A program made the translations under genes and the position numbers. A stretch of DNA of 64,000 nt. It comes from Plutella xylostella (Eukaryota; Arthropoda; Insecta; Lepidoptera; Plutellidae). The notes below the pieces were generated by a model. The model saw only the letters and a list, made by a program, of their open reading frames with translations, did no database searches and was not told where the DNA came from. The stretch spans positions 3,792,001 to 3,856,000 of the forward strand of contig NC_064004.1 of NCBI RefSeq assembly GCF_932276165.1, given 5' to 3'. Numbering within the stretch: the first letter of the stretch is position 1; each line of letters opens with the position of its first letter. Below, in pieces: positions 56,001 to 64,000 of this stretch.

Positions 56001-59000
56001 AAAAAAATAAGAAGGGGACAAGAAAGTCCTTAGCCATTGTCAAATCTAATAAAATTTTATTTCTCCTTAATTTCAGGGCCGCCGGGAATCGAATTCGAGA
56101 ATTCGCTACTTCAGATCCTGCCCGTCGACAAAGTCAAGTGTCCTTATGTGAAGAATGACAACGATATTGGATTCTGGTTATACACAAGGTTCGTATAAAG
56201 GACGATTTACATGAAACTGACACAGATGTAGTGCATGAACATGACGACGGTGTAGTGGTTAGTGACAATGACAGCTATGCTGGAGGTCCCGGGTTCAATC
56301 CCCGGCACATATTTGTTCAAAAACGATTCAATCAAATAGGACTGAGATTCAACCAGGTGACTGCGACATATCTATGCAGATATAATAATATCAGCTCTCC
56401 GATACCCATATTACAGTCTCTGCCTATCTTAGGATCGGATGAAATGTCCTCACGTATTATTACTATTATTCGAGATCTTTTAGTGTAAAAACAATCGGAA
56501 TAAACAAGAAGCTACTTATCCTGTGGTAGTGAAAGGGCTCTGACTCACCATAAACCTACAGTTACAACTCATAACGTCGTCCACAGAAAGAACCCGACAA
56601 CCTACGAGGAACTGTACATCAACGACGACGAGCGTCTGGCGGCGTCGCACATCGACTTCAATGATCGCACCGTGGTCTACTTCCACGCCTTCCTGGAGAA
56701 CCCCGAGGCGGGCAGCGGACTCATGATCAGAGAGGGTAAGAGCAGCATCATCTGTAGCAGCAGGTCTACGGTAGCGATACAAAAGAGCAAAAATGCAAAA
56801 AGAGGCAATATTGGGTGTCGGGTGGGTCCGAAGGATCTAAATAGGGATCCGCCAATTTCAGTTCCTTATTTATAGCGAATCGCGATACAGTGACGTTTTC
56901 CTACGTCGAAAATGAACCCGTGTAGAGGCAGAAGGCTCTATTGTCGTGATGTAACGATACAAATAGATGTTAGTACGCAAATATAGCAAATAATATCGGG
57001 TCAAACAATCACAGTACCTTATTTATAGCGAATCGAGATATAGTAGCGTTTATCTATGCCGATAACGAACCCGTGTAGCGGCAGCATGCTCTACTGTCGC
57101 AATGTAAGGATACAAATGAATATCGGTTCACAAATATTGAAAATAATATCGGGTGTCCGAAGGACGGAAATAGGGATTAGATTCATCAGATACCGTACCA
57201 CTACCACCACCGACATTAGCTATTACCAATTCATTAGAAACCTCGCTCGTCTGTCAAACATCTGTCAGATCCATACAAGCTACGTCACATTCATCAACGA
57301 CGACTCTCGTCTGGCGTCGCACATCGACTTCGGGGCGCGCGCCGCGGTCTACTTCCACGCCTTGCTGGGGAACCCCGAGGCGGGCAGCGGACTCATGATC
57401 AGAGAGGGTAAGAGCATCAGCTGTAGCAGCAGGGTCTACTGTCGCTATGTAAGGATAATAAACGATATCGATGCGCAAATAATGCAAATAGAGGTGTTGA
57501 TGATCCTTCATCTAGTTGTAAGGTAAACAAAGAATTCACAAACCATCTCCATCACTCTGAAGCTGACGTCGAATTACATGAATTGGTTAATGATTATTTT
57601 CGTGTCGATAGCCTTGGTGTAAAACATGAAGAGAATGATAAGTTTTCACCAGGTGAACAGCGAGCTATGAGTATTCTCGACGCGAAGACCAGGAAGATCG
57701 GTGACAGATGGGAGACCGGGCTGCTGTGGAGATCGGATGACGTCGCTCTGCCGGAGAATAAAGGGAGCGCAGTGCAGCGACTGAAGGTGATAGAGAGGAT
57801 GATGGACGTTGACCCCGCTTTCTCGATTGACTATTCGAAGCAGGTGGATAATTTACTGGAAAAACATTATGCAGAAGAAGTCCATGAAACTTTGGCCGGC
57901 CCGAGACTTTGGTACTTGCCACATTTCGGAGTACGCAATCCGTCTAAACCGGGAAAGCTTCGCCTAGTGCATGATGCGAGAGCAGAAACAAAAGGCATTT
58001 CTCTGAATACGGAGTTGCTAGCAGGCCCTGACCTTCTTAATTCATTAGTTGGTGTTTTGTTCCGTTTTCGAGAGAGGGCGGTAGCAGTTACGGGAGATAT
58101 CAAAGAAATGTTTATGCGTGTCAAAATAAACGAAGAGGATCAGAAATCGCAACTATTTTTGTGGCGTGGGATGAATAGAGATCAACCTCCCCGTACGTAC
58201 AAAATGACTTCGATGATTTTTGGCGCGAAATCATCCCCGTGTACTGCTACGTACATTATTAGAAAGAATGCTGACCAATATGCTGAATCTCATCCGCGCG
58301 CCGTGATAGCTATTAAAAGAAGACACTATGTAGATGACTATTGTGATAGCGTGGACACAGTTGAAGATATGAAGCAACTACACTCGCGAGCAACCAAATC
58401 GACTCAAGCCTTCACGGCGCACATATACATTGATTTTCCTAAAACGATAAATGGTAAATATAAAAGTGATATGTCATTCGAAAGCTGAAGAATTAGGCTT
58501 TCAATTAAGATCAATACCATAAAAAAAAACTAAGCGCAGATTTAATGACGCATTTTAATTGCCCGTCAGTGTTAATTACCTCATTAGGAATCCACGCCTT
58601 GCGCTACCTGATCCCGCTATAAAACCTTTCCACATCCGGTGTACCTTATCAGTCGCTTGTTGCAAGTTGACCGGTACACATCTCGTTGCATTGTATTCCT
58701 TGTTTTCGCAAACCCATGGATACCACACCAGAAGAAGCTGCTCAAGTTGTTGCCTTGCTGCAACAAGGGTTAAGTCAGCGAGCAGTCGCTGCCCAGCTCC
58801 ACTTGAGCCAGTCTGCTGTATCCCGAGTATACAGACGGTTCCAAGAGACTGGTGCCTTCAATCGAAGACCAAGAACGGGCCGCCACCGCTGCACTTCAGA
58901 GAGAGACGACCGCTTCATTGTCTCAACCTCGCTGCGCAATCGACACCTTACGGGCGTTGATGTGCAGCAAGAACTGAGACGTGTACGACAAGTGGCTGTC

Positions 59001-62000
59001 AGCGAGTGGACAGTGAGAAGACGCTTGAAGGAAGCCAACTTGACACCAAAAAGACCTGCATCAGGCCCCAAATTGACTGCAGGCCACCGACAAGCGCGTC
59101 TTCAGTTTGCTCGAGAGCATCTCGATTGGAGCATTGCGCAATGGCGGTCGGTCCTGTTTACTGATGAGTGCAGAGTGTGTCTGCATGGCAGTGACAGGAG
59201 AGGCCGGGTCTACCGGCGTCCGGGGGAACGATTTGCCCAATGTTGTTTCGCTGAAACAGTAGCATATGGCGGCGGTTCCTGCATGATGTGGGCTGGTATT
59301 TCTCTAGAGGGAAAAACCGCACTTGTTTTCGTGCCTGGAGGCGGCCGAGGAGGCGGGTTAACAGCTGATCGGTACATCACCGACATTCTACTCGGTCATG
59401 TTGTGCCCTATGCAGAATTTGTCGGTGAAGACTTCGTGCTAATGCACGACAATGCCCGCTGCCACACGGCACGAGTCAGTCGGCAGTTTCTGAGAGAGAA
59501 GGAATTGCGCACGATGGACTGGCCTGCGCTCAGTCCTGACCTGAATCCCATCGAACACTTATGGGACGAGCTCAAAAGAAGAGTTCGGGCCAGGAATCCA
59601 GTCCCTGCAAGCGTGGACGAGCTGAAGACAGCTTTATTAGAGGAGTGGGACGGCATTCCTCAGGAAACTGTCAAAAAGTTGATAAGGTCTATGAGAAACA
59701 GGCTGCAGGCTGTAATTAGGGCAAGAGGGGGCAATACAAAGTATTGATTTAAATAAATAAATTTTTATCTTAACATTTTTTGTTTAATTTGTATAATACG
59801 ATACCCATACCCTTTTTTCCTAAATTCCCGTTTTTCCTACAATTGCGTTCAGACATCATTTATTTCAAAAATGATGAATGGATTTCAATAATAATGATAT
59901 CAAATTAAAGCTGACATCTTAAGCTTTTAAATGACATATCATTTTTATTATTTCTATTCATAATTTTACTTGTATTAATGTATGTTTGCGCCGTCAAGGC
60001 TTGAGTCGATTTGGTTGCTCGCGAGTGTAGTAGCCGACGTCACTGCGATTCACCATGCTGGTGGATTCGAGATAAGAGGCTTCGTATCGAATAAACCTGA
60101 ATGTCTTCCTGAGCCAACAGAGACGCCGTCGGTTAGCTTATTGCAAACGGAGAGCTCTCAGCGCACCTTGGGAATGATATGGAAGCCACAGAAAGATGCT
60201 CTTGGGTTCGACCTGAGTTTCAAGAAGTTGGAAGCAGACATTGTCGACGGATCACAAAAACCCACTAAACGTCAAATGCTTAAAGTCATAATGTCTGTTT
60301 TCGATCCTTTAGGTTTCCTTGGTCCACTGTTAATTCGAGGCAAAATTTTGTTGCAGCAACTTTGGCGAAGCGGCGTGAAATGGGACGAGTTAATAGGTGA
60401 TACCTTTACACGAACCTGGAGTGAATTCCTGATAGATTTAAAGTCGTGTGAAGAGTTTATGGTACCTCGTTGTTATGGTTTCAGTGCTTTCGATCAGTTT
60501 CAACTTCACGTTTTTGTGGATGCCTCAGAACAAGCATTTTCGGCAGTAGCTTACTTGCGTAGACACAACGGTGAGGTAGCCTTTGCAGCTGGAAAATGTA
60601 GAGTCGCGCCATTGAAATTGATTACCATACCTCGTCTAGAGCTTCAAGCGGCTCTCATGGGTGCTCGACTAGGCGCCACTGTTCAAAGGGAGCATGACCT
60701 GAATATTGTGGATCGTTTTTTTTGGACAGATTCCAGAGTAGTGTGGCACTGGTTACAGAACAACCCGCAAGACAAGAAATCGTTCGTCTCGAATCGAATA
60801 TCCGAAATCAGAGAGCTGTCGAATTCAGATGAATGGAAGTGGTTACCAGGCGAGTTAAATGTTGCCGATGAAGCGACAAGGGCAAAGCGACATGACACCA
60901 CAAAACTCAAATGGACGACGGGCCCTGATTTCTTGAAACTTACTGAAGATAGATGGCCAAAGATTACGCCGCCTACTATCTTAGATGACATTGAATATAC
61001 AATGGCGACACGTACCCGACCAGCAATGCCACTACCTGACATTAATCGTTTCTCAAGATGGTTACGTTTGATACGAGCATCAGCTAACGTCATTTTATTT
61101 GTTGAAAGGCTCCGAAATAAATCACGAGTGTCTTTGGAGAGTCGGCATATGGATCGTGCTGAGCAATTGTGGATCATACAGAGCCAGCATGAAAGCTTTG
61201 GCGAAGATATAGCCAGAATCGAAACGAACAAGCCGATCGAGAAATGCAGCAAGCTTAAGAACTTATGCTCGTATATAGACGACAGTGGAGTTTTGCGACT
61301 GAAAGGAAGAGCAAGGGTGGTTCAAGACGTAGACACGGGTACACTTGATCCTGTACTGCTGGACGGAAAGCACCAGTACACGCGATTAATGATACGTCAT
61401 TACCATGAAAAGGCCTTCCATGGGAATACCGAAACCGTCGTGAACGATCTGAGACAGAAGTACTGGGTGATAAATCTGCGATCAACTGTCAAGGCTGTTC
61501 AACACAGCTGTTTGATTTGTCGTCAACGAAAATCTCAGCCTTTACACCCCCCTACAGGAGACTTACCATTAGCGAGATTAGCTCATCATCACAGAGTGTT
61601 CGCACACTGTGGGCTGGATTACTTTGGTCCCATGACTGTTACGATCGGGAGACGGCACGAGAAACGATACGGTGCACTGTTCACGTGCATGACGACCAGA
61701 GCGGTGCACATCGAGTTGGCCGGCAGCTTGACTACTGACTCGGCCATCATGGCGCTGAGACGCATGATGAACCGGAGGGGAAACCCAAAGGTCATTTATT
61801 CCGATAACGGAACCAACTTCCGAGGCGCGAACACTGAACTTAAAAGGGTACTGAAGGAAGTAGATCAATCGGAAGTATCGAAATTTTTGACCAATGAAAG
61901 GATCGAGTGGCGCTTTAATCCACCGCTGGCTCCGCACATGGGCGGCTGCTGGGAGAGATTAGTGCGGAGCGTTAAAACATCGCTGAAAACGGTCCTCAAC

Positions 62001-63604
62001 GAACAAGCACCAAAGGAGGAAACGCTGATGACATTGCTGACAGAGGTTGAGCACACGCTGAACTCACGTCCCTTGACGCACGTCTCTGTGTCCGAGAGTG
62101 ATCCAGAATCTCTTACACCTAATCATTTTCTTATGGGTGGACCATCTAATGTACCCTGGTTGGGTAACTGTGATCAGGTTTCCCGAAAGTGCTGGAGAGA
62201 CGCGCAACGGTTAGCCGACGCGTTTTGGAAGCGATGGCTGCGTGAGTACTTGCCCACATTGGTTCCTCGACCGTCTCGAGTACAGGATTGTTTGTTAGTC
62301 GAGGGGTCTTTGGTTTTGGTAGCGGATCCATCTCTACCTAGGAATGTTTGGCTTAGAGGAGTGGTTGTTAAAGTTTTCCCTGGGCCCGACGGTTTATGTA
62401 GAGTAGCGGACATTCGGACGTCGGGCGGCATATTGCGGCGACCACTAACTAAATTAATAGTGTTAGGTAGCTCTGAATGAATTTATTTTGTACCTTTAAT
62501 TTTATTTTGTATCTTTTTAAATTTATGTATTTTTTTTGGCCGGGAGAATGTTGATGATCCTTTTTTGATTTATAAAAAGAAAGTAACATGACATTTTGAC
62601 ATAAAATAACAAACTTTGTGATCAATAATAAAAGCTATTGAAGGAAGATCATTTCTATTTATTGTGAGATATTTGACCAATTCTCTACAAGAGGTATAGA
62701 GTAAATATTGGGTGTCGGGAGGGTCCGAATGATAGAAATAGGGATCTGGATTGAGACAAAACTAGCGAAAAGCGGGTGCAGCACTGCACCCCACCTAGAA
62801 CGTTTATGTTATCGCGCGCTCATAAGCCTTATAACAATACTTTATTGTCGGTCTACGGCACTTTACCAATGGGGTCACCAGTAGTCACCACCACCAAACA
62901 TTAGCAATTAACCGCTCGCTGCAATCTGACAGTCTGTATTTGAGAGGCGATACACGGTGCTAAAGATAGTTAGCTGATAGTTACGTCAGAGATGCCAACC
63001 CCCAATAACGCCTATTCTCAAACCCCCCCTTTCCCCACAGCCTACATGCTCCGTGGAGACACGAACGTCATCATGGTGGACGCCCAACGGCTGGAGGCGG
63101 GCCCCTGGTACTTCACCGCGGCCGAGAACACCTGGTATATAGGACAACTGGCCGCGCAGTTTGTGGACTATCTGGTTTCTAGGTGAGTTTAAAATAAATC
63201 TCTCTTTCCAAATATGGCGCCTAAGCGGACTTAGCTGGATGTTAGTGAAGACCCTTTGCACCTCTGGGGTGCCATAGGACTGCAACAACAACTCAATGAC
63301 CTGTTGATGGACACTACGATTCGTTTGTATCCGGAGGACATTCGGACGTATGTCCATCAGAACCTTTTACTAACGTAATTAATTAAATTCAGTGCATCTG
63401 TCCATGCAACAAAAACGCCAATGATCTACTATATAATATATTTTTGGAAACCATTACAACTCTTTATTATGCACTTGCCGTTGGTGTTTTCTGAAGCTTA
63501 TCATAACTTCTGTTTCAGAGGGCTTGATTTATCAAAAACCCACTTCATCGGGCACAGTTTGGGCGCGCAATCAGCGGGCGTTGCCGGCGCGTCATTACAA
63601 TCAG
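50008..63604 (+). CDS. Secreted neutral lipase (pancreatic-lipase family), 5' part; runs off right edge
   Basis: Coding exons are 50008-50059, 56077-56188, 56587-56735, 63041-63182 and 63519-63604. All have GT-AG borders and phases 1-2-1-2, giving about 180 residues so far. Pancreatic-lipase-family enzymes hydrolyse lipid esters outside the cell. Exon 1 encodes a signal-peptide-like MLPPSSMVPFACLLSMI. Exon 2 has KCPYVKNDNDIGFWLYTR, typical of insect members. Exon 3 carries LYINDDERLAASHIDF and the beta-strand TVVYFHAFLENPEAGSG. Exon 4 has NVIMVDAQRLEAGPWY and an amphipathic helix. Exon 5 has the nucleophile THFIGHSLGAQSAG (Ser165). The catalytic Asp and His and the rest lie beyond the window. 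Introns carry two Tc1-like elements, a BEL element and SINEs, and exon 3 has a partial duplicate downstream. Upstream noncoding exons are possible. Confidence 0.88.
50283..50515 (-). repeat. Dispersed repeat, reversed copy
   Basis: Complement of the 18140 and 49545 family: CCCCTTACGGAAAAAGAATG at the left, CTGTGGTAGCATAACGCCC, and CATGCGACTTTTAGTGTCGA at the right. Confidence 0.5.
50656..50776. mobile_element. Palindromic MITE (AAACTCTTATCCCCTTATTC ends)
   Basis: Arms of about 50 bp, AAACTCTTATCCCCTTATTC and GAATAAGGGGATAAGAGTTT, continue with ATAGAAAAGTTA...TTTTAGCTATT. In lipase intron 1. Its arm also lies at the ADAR donor at 44690-44749. Confidence 0.85.
51379..51952. mobile_element. hAT-type MITE filled with CAAGAC satellite, 574 bp
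   Basis: Inverted ends TAGTGTTGCCCAAAT / ATTTGGGCAACACTA with an exact 8-bp duplication AATAAAAT (51371-51378, 51953-51960). The interior has arrays of CAAGAC (as AAGACC AAGACC) in both orientations, including two 38-bp units AGACCAGGTGTATTGGCGC. Frames reading WSWSWS are by-products. Confidence 0.88.
51961..53062. other. Lipase intron 1, repeat fragments
   Basis: A MITE end (CACGAGCAATGAAAAAGTTCC) at 52490, with a possible partner CATTTCATTGCTCGTCAGTG at 55073, would enclose the Tc1 element. A tRNA-like fragment GCTGTGGCTCGGTGGGTTAG lies at 52932. No exon. Confidence 0.4.
53063..54709 (-). mobile_element. Tc1-like transposon, copy 1, 1647 bp, intact
   Basis: TA duplicated on both sides. 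Inverted ends start CACTCGCGAGCAACCAAATC and run over 50 bp with small mismatches. Contains an intact transposase on the minus strand. Same length as copy 2 at 58381-60027. Confidence 0.93.
53343..54404 (-). CDS. Tc1-family DD34E transposase (copy 1)
   Basis: 353 residues, the usual Tc1 length, cut-and-paste transposase. An N-terminal paired-type helix-turn-helix region (about 12-120) includes QRAVAAQLHLSQSAVSRVYR and GRHRCTSERDDR. The catalytic triad is D160 (FTDECRV), D255 (LMHDNARCH) and E290 (SPDLNPIEHLWDELKRRV), with 34 residues between the last two. A glycine-rich loop PGGGRGGGLT lies at 217-226. A second start at Met11 (MDTTPEEAAQ) resembles typical family starts and may be the real one. 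The only protein difference from copy 2 is Cys84 in place of Arg. The frame is uninterrupted. Confidence 0.93.
   Translation of the reverse strand: MHCIPCFRKPMDTTPEEAAQVVALLQQGLSQRAVAAQLHLSQSAVSRVYRRFQETGAFNRRPRTGRHRCTSERDDRFIVSTSLCNRHLTGVDVQQELRRVRQVAVSEWTVRRRLKEANLTPKRPASGPKLTAGHRQARLQFAREHLDWSIAQWRSVLFTDECRVCLHGSDRRGRVYRRPGERFAQCCFAETVAYGGGSCMMWAGISLEGKTALVFVPGGGRGGGLTADRYITDILLGHVVPYAEFVGEDFVLMHDNARCHTARVSRQFLREKELRTMDWPALSPDLNPIEHLWDELKRRVRARNPVPASVDELKTALLEEWDGIPQETVKKLIRSMRNRLQAVIRARGGNTKY
54792..54951. mobile_element. MITE (AGTGCCAAT... ends), copy 2
   Basis: AAGTGCCAATCTAACCGACA on the left and GAGAATGGAGAAATTGGCACT on the right, with TCATGACAAATGTGTCAAAA inside, as at 30706-30861. 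Confidence 0.72.
54952..56076. other. Lipase intron 1, nothing recognised
   Basis: AT-rich. A Helitron fragment of about 45 bp (CCCATGGGAATTCCGGGACT) lies near 55765. No exon. Confidence 0.45.
56239..56470 (+). mobile_element. tRNA-headed SINE, family A1, diverged
   Basis: GACGACGGTGTAGTGGTTAG head, B box GGGTTCAATCCCCGG, and body ATCAGCTCTCCGATACCCAT. Lies in lipase intron 2. Confidence 0.75.
56740..57200. repeat. Tandem repeats in lipase intron 3
   Basis: Two ~150-bp units (56868-57020 and 57021-57170) share CTTATTTATAGCGAATCG, GAACCCGTGTAG(A/C)GGCAG and ATAATATCGGGT. Further partial copies flank each exon copy. The exon duplication appears to be part of the same local amplification. Confidence 0.7.
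57280..57410 (+). pseudogene. Duplicate lipase exon 3 (5'-shortened, phase-compatible)
   Basis: Reads SYVTFINDDSRLASHIDFGA and then AVYFHALLGNPEAGSGLMIRE, about 85% like exon 3 (56587-56735), with the same donor GAGAGG|GTAAGAG. Exon 3's first ~8 codons and acceptor are not kept. A non-ideal acceptor ATACAAG|C would enter in the right phase, giving S-Y-V-T-F. It could be a mutually exclusive exon or a decaying copy. Including both exons would break the frame. Confidence 0.65.
57523..58380 (+). pseudogene. BEL/Pao pol, reverse-transcriptase part
   Basis: Open frame with the Pao-type reverse transcriptase: WYLPHFGVRNPSKPGKLRLV, DARAETKGISLN, DIKEMFMRVKI, and the active site HYVDDYCDSV. The N-terminal protease and gag are absent. 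The frame is cut at VEDMKQL by Tc1 copy 2 and continues after it at 60030. Confidence 0.85.
58381..60027 (+). mobile_element. Tc1-like transposon, copy 2, 1647 bp, intact
   Basis: Inserted at TA inside BEL pol (TA 58379-58380 and 60028-60029). Termini and sequence match copy 1 almost base for base, in the opposite orientation. Confidence 0.93.
58686..59747 (+). CDS. Tc1-family DD34E transposase (copy 2)
   Basis: Intact 353-residue frame with D160, D255 and E290 and the same helix-turn-helix and GGGRGGG loop as copy 1. Residue 84 is Arg here. Flanked by both terminal repeats, so this copy looks able to mobilise itself and copy 1. Its presence inside BEL makes it younger than the BEL insertion. 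Confidence 0.93.
   Translation: MHCIPCFRKPMDTTPEEAAQVVALLQQGLSQRAVAAQLHLSQSAVSRVYRRFQETGAFNRRPRTGRHRCTSERDDRFIVSTSLRNRHLTGVDVQQELRRVRQVAVSEWTVRRRLKEANLTPKRPASGPKLTAGHRQARLQFAREHLDWSIAQWRSVLFTDECRVCLHGSDRRGRVYRRPGERFAQCCFAETVAYGGGSCMMWAGISLEGKTALVFVPGGGRGGGLTADRYITDILLGHVVPYAEFVGEDFVLMHDNARCHTARVSRQFLREKELRTMDWPALSPDLNPIEHLWDELKRRVRARNPVPASVDELKTALLEEWDGIPQETVKKLIRSMRNRLQAVIRARGGNTKY
60030..62480 (+). pseudogene. BEL/Pao pol, RNase H and integrase part
   Basis: Continuation of the pol frame after the Tc1 insertion, open to TGA at 62480. Shows the RNase H-like region (LHVFVDASEQAFSAVAY, FWTDSRVV), a zinc-binding integrase head (HYHEKAFHGN...CLICRQRK), the integrase core (GLDYFGPMT, YSDNGTNFRGA, and a downstream Glu) and the Pao-type C-terminal domain (DAFWKRWLREYLPTL). 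An apparent ATG start at 59982 is in the Tc1 terminal repeat and is accidental. Confidence 0.85.
62696..63040. other. Lipase intron 3, right part
   Basis: Continues the intron repeat interrupted by BEL (ATATTGGGTGTCGGGAGGGT, also at 56805). A short SINE A2 body fragment (GCGAAAAGCGGGTGCAGCAC) follows at 62765. Confidence 0.55.
63519..63604 (+). CDS. Lipase exon 5, nucleophile elbow GHSLG
   Basis: The acceptor CTGTTTCAG and donor CAG|GTAACA bound GLDLSKTHFIGHSLGAQSAG and VAGASLQSG. GHSLG is the G-x-S-x-G serine of the lipase triad. The following intron starts with a 5S-headed SINE. Confidence 0.88.
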
Positions 63605-63639
63605 GTAACATACTCAAAAGCGTAGTCGAGCTAGCTTCA

Positions 63640-63912
63640 GTTATCGTAACGTATCATTGAAGTTAAGCAACACATGGCACGGGCCCATTGGATGAGAGAC
63701 CGATTTCAAGAGTTTTGTTATGTGGGCGCTTTCGTGCTTCGGACAGCACATTAAGCCGTGGGTCTCGGCTGCTGTTTCGGCAGCAGTCTTTAAGCCTAGT
63801 CAGAAGCCTTCGGGCCGCTTGAAAACATCTTACAGTCGGGTTGCCCACTTACCCGACAACTTTCTCAGAACAAGCTTGCTTGTGTTGGGCTCCACCAACC
63901 CGCACTAGGCCA
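63640..63912 (+). mobile_element. 5S rRNA-headed SINE (SINE3-like)
   Basis: The head holds 5S rRNA internal promoter-like wording: TGAAGTTAAGCAACAC, GGGCCCATTGGATGAGAGAC and CGATTTC. The rest is a body with TTTCGTGCTTCGGACAGCAC and the 3' tail family of 15222 (GGTTGCCCACTTACCCGACA). Lies directly after the lipase GHSLG exon donor. Confidence 0.65.
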
Positions 63913-64000
63913 GCTAACCATATACTTTGTTTTCGTACAGTAGAATCTTCAGTACCTCATACAAAGCCATTCTATTCTCTGTGGGGGTGTAGTACCTGCA

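Larger units (their letters stand above)
57495..62690 (+). mobile_element. BEL/Pao LTR retrotransposon, internally deleted, interrupted by Tc1
   Basis: A 5-bp duplication, AGAGG, flanks it (57490-57494, 62691-62695). The left end keeps only the first 14 nt of the LTR (TGTTGATGATCCTT) and then jumps into pol. The right end has a purine tract (GGCCGGGAGAA) and a 142-bp LTR (62549-62690) ending CTCTACA. gag, protease and part of RT are missing. Inserted in the intron next to the duplicate lipase exon. Confidence 0.85.

Noticed and set aside
59982..60029. Start of an 832-codon frame beginning in the Tc1 terminal repeat
   Set aside because: The ATG lies in the transposon end. The real content after 60030 is BEL pol whose own frame began before the insertion.

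Overview
This window is nuclear DNA from an insect, very probably a moth or butterfly (Lepidoptera). The genes are split into many short GT-AG exons in AT-rich DNA. The encoded proteins are animal families: C2H2 zinc fingers, a SERAC1-like hydrolase, ADAR and an insect neutral lipase. The space between exons is packed with repeats of lepidopteran character: tRNA-headed SINEs, RTE-type LINE tails ending in GATGAT runs, short Helitron-like elements ending in CTAG, and many terminal-inverted-repeat MITEs. No bacterial, CRISPR or operon features are present.

Layout. (1) 83-6581, minus strand: the 5' part of a ten-finger C2H2 zinc-finger gene. Six coding exons join in perfect phase and the gene runs off the left edge. 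(2) 6.6-13.9 kb: intergenic DNA with a possible promoter/5' UTR exon near 8.65-8.84 kb, palindromic MITEs and a 1.4-kb hAT-like element. (3) 13964-38521, plus strand: a complete eight-exon SERAC1-like alpha/beta hydrolase gene (624 codons). Its long introns hold a 2.8-kb CACTA-like element inside a SINE, a piggyBac-like MITE, and an intact 3.4-kb RTE-type LINE (antisense) with a 12-bp target duplication. (4) 38.5-42.6 kb: intergenic DNA with SINEs and hAT MITEs. (5) 42639-46415, minus strand: the last four exons of ADAR (A-to-I RNA editing deaminase). A UAG stop ends the deaminase domain and is followed in frame by 354 more open codons. (6) 50008 to beyond 63604, plus strand: a secreted lipase gene with a signal-peptide exon and a GHSLG nucleophile exon. 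One exon is partially duplicated. The introns carry two nearly identical, intact Tc1-like DD34E transposons in opposite orientation; the second sits inside a BEL/Pao retrotransposon.

The host genes have no evident shared pathway. The most interesting signal is the ADAR locus. Its UAG lies in the neighbour context ADAR prefers (5' U, 3' G), so editing would turn UAG into UIG, read as Trp. Translational readthrough or an alternative splice acceptor at the same TAG could also join the deaminase to the 354-codon extension. None of these can be decided from sequence alone.

Exon models are joined by reading splice sites and checking codon phase by eye. Transcript ends, promoters and most repeat family names are inference.
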